This document shows, in pieces, positions 14,022 through 14,044 of a DNA stretch of 14,044 nucleotides. This DNA is from Clostridiales bacterium UBA7001 (GTDB lineage Bacteria; Bacillota; Clostridia; TANB77; CAG-508): the NCBI GenBank assembly GCA_002449785.1, contig DJXP01000082.1, positions 1 to 14,044 on the forward strand. Direction: 5' to 3'. Every line of letters begins with the position of its first letter. The stretch's first letter is position 1. The translations under genes and the position numbers were made by a program. The notes under the pieces are model-generated. The model was not told the origin of the DNA, ran no database searches, and saw nothing but the letters and a program-made list of their open reading frames with translations.

Positions 14022-14044
14022 TGGCTGGGCTGGCTAGATTCGAA
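14022..14044 (-). tRNA. Partial tRNA, 3' end only, probably tRNA-Gln (runs off the window)
   Basis: The minus strand reads T-loop TTCGAAT, T-stem strand CTAGC, acceptor strand CAGCCCA, discriminator G and an encoded CCA: 7+5+7+1+3 = 23 nt, exactly the tRNA layout. The acceptor strand implies a 5' end TGGGCTG with U1-A72. Together with G73 this is typical of bacterial tRNA-Gln. A terminator follows. The 5' part, including the anticodon, lies beyond the window, so identity is inferred. If the sequence past 14044 does not pair with CTAGC, this would instead be a second copy of the neighbouring repeat. Confidence 0.55.

Overview
This is an AT-rich window (coding regions dominated by A/T-ending codons, AAGGAGG-type ribosome binding sites, intrinsic terminators). 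It looks like the chromosome of a spore-forming Clostridia-type Bacillota. The main evidence is a complete spoVT, a T-box riboswitch ahead of valS, the PyrK-dependent (class 1B) dihydroorotate dehydrogenase and a single-pass sortase. The low GC and the mix of families fit an uncultured gut clostridium, but the exact lineage cannot be read from the window. All recognisable protein genes are on the + strand. The only minus-strand candidate is a partial tRNA at the right edge.

Layout. (1) 1-3790: pyrK and pyrD, followed closely by a LemA-family protein, a DUF3137-like two-helix membrane protein and a small membrane-anchored protein of unknown function; spacing of 25-40 nt suggests one transcript. 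(2) 3801-6845: an extended -10 promoter, a valine T-box leader with terminator, then valS. valS is bracketed by short hairpin-forming GGGAC-type sequences. The upstream one abuts the valS ribosome binding site and the downstream one encodes the last residues of ValRS. (3) 6944-7649: a comFC-type gene split by a frameshift. (4) 7699-9684: a large KAP-like P-loop NTPase of unknown role, the most accessory-looking gene, with its own terminator. (5) 9828-11057: spoVT and a small Sel1-repeat protein, each followed by a terminator. (6) 11239-12990: a strongly shortened alanyl-tRNA synthetase behind a near-consensus promoter. (7) 13096-13803: a sortase with its own promoter and terminator. (8) 13851-14044: two direct copies of the 3' end of a tRNA, probably tRNA-Gln, 171 nt apart. 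They enclose a GC-rich hairpin-containing segment unlike the rest of the window.

How the parts work together: most genes are housekeeping (pyrimidine synthesis, aminoacylation, sporulation control, cell-surface anchoring). ValRS is controlled by uncharged tRNA-Val through its leader, whereas the compact AlaRS has only a leader of about 32 nt and no T-box. The points most worth a second look are the compact AlaRS lacking both C-Ala and part of the editing domain, the tRNA 3'-end duplication, the repeats around valS, the KAP-like NTPase and the LemA/DUF3137/small membrane protein cluster. No CRISPR array, transposase, rRNA or replication origin was seen.
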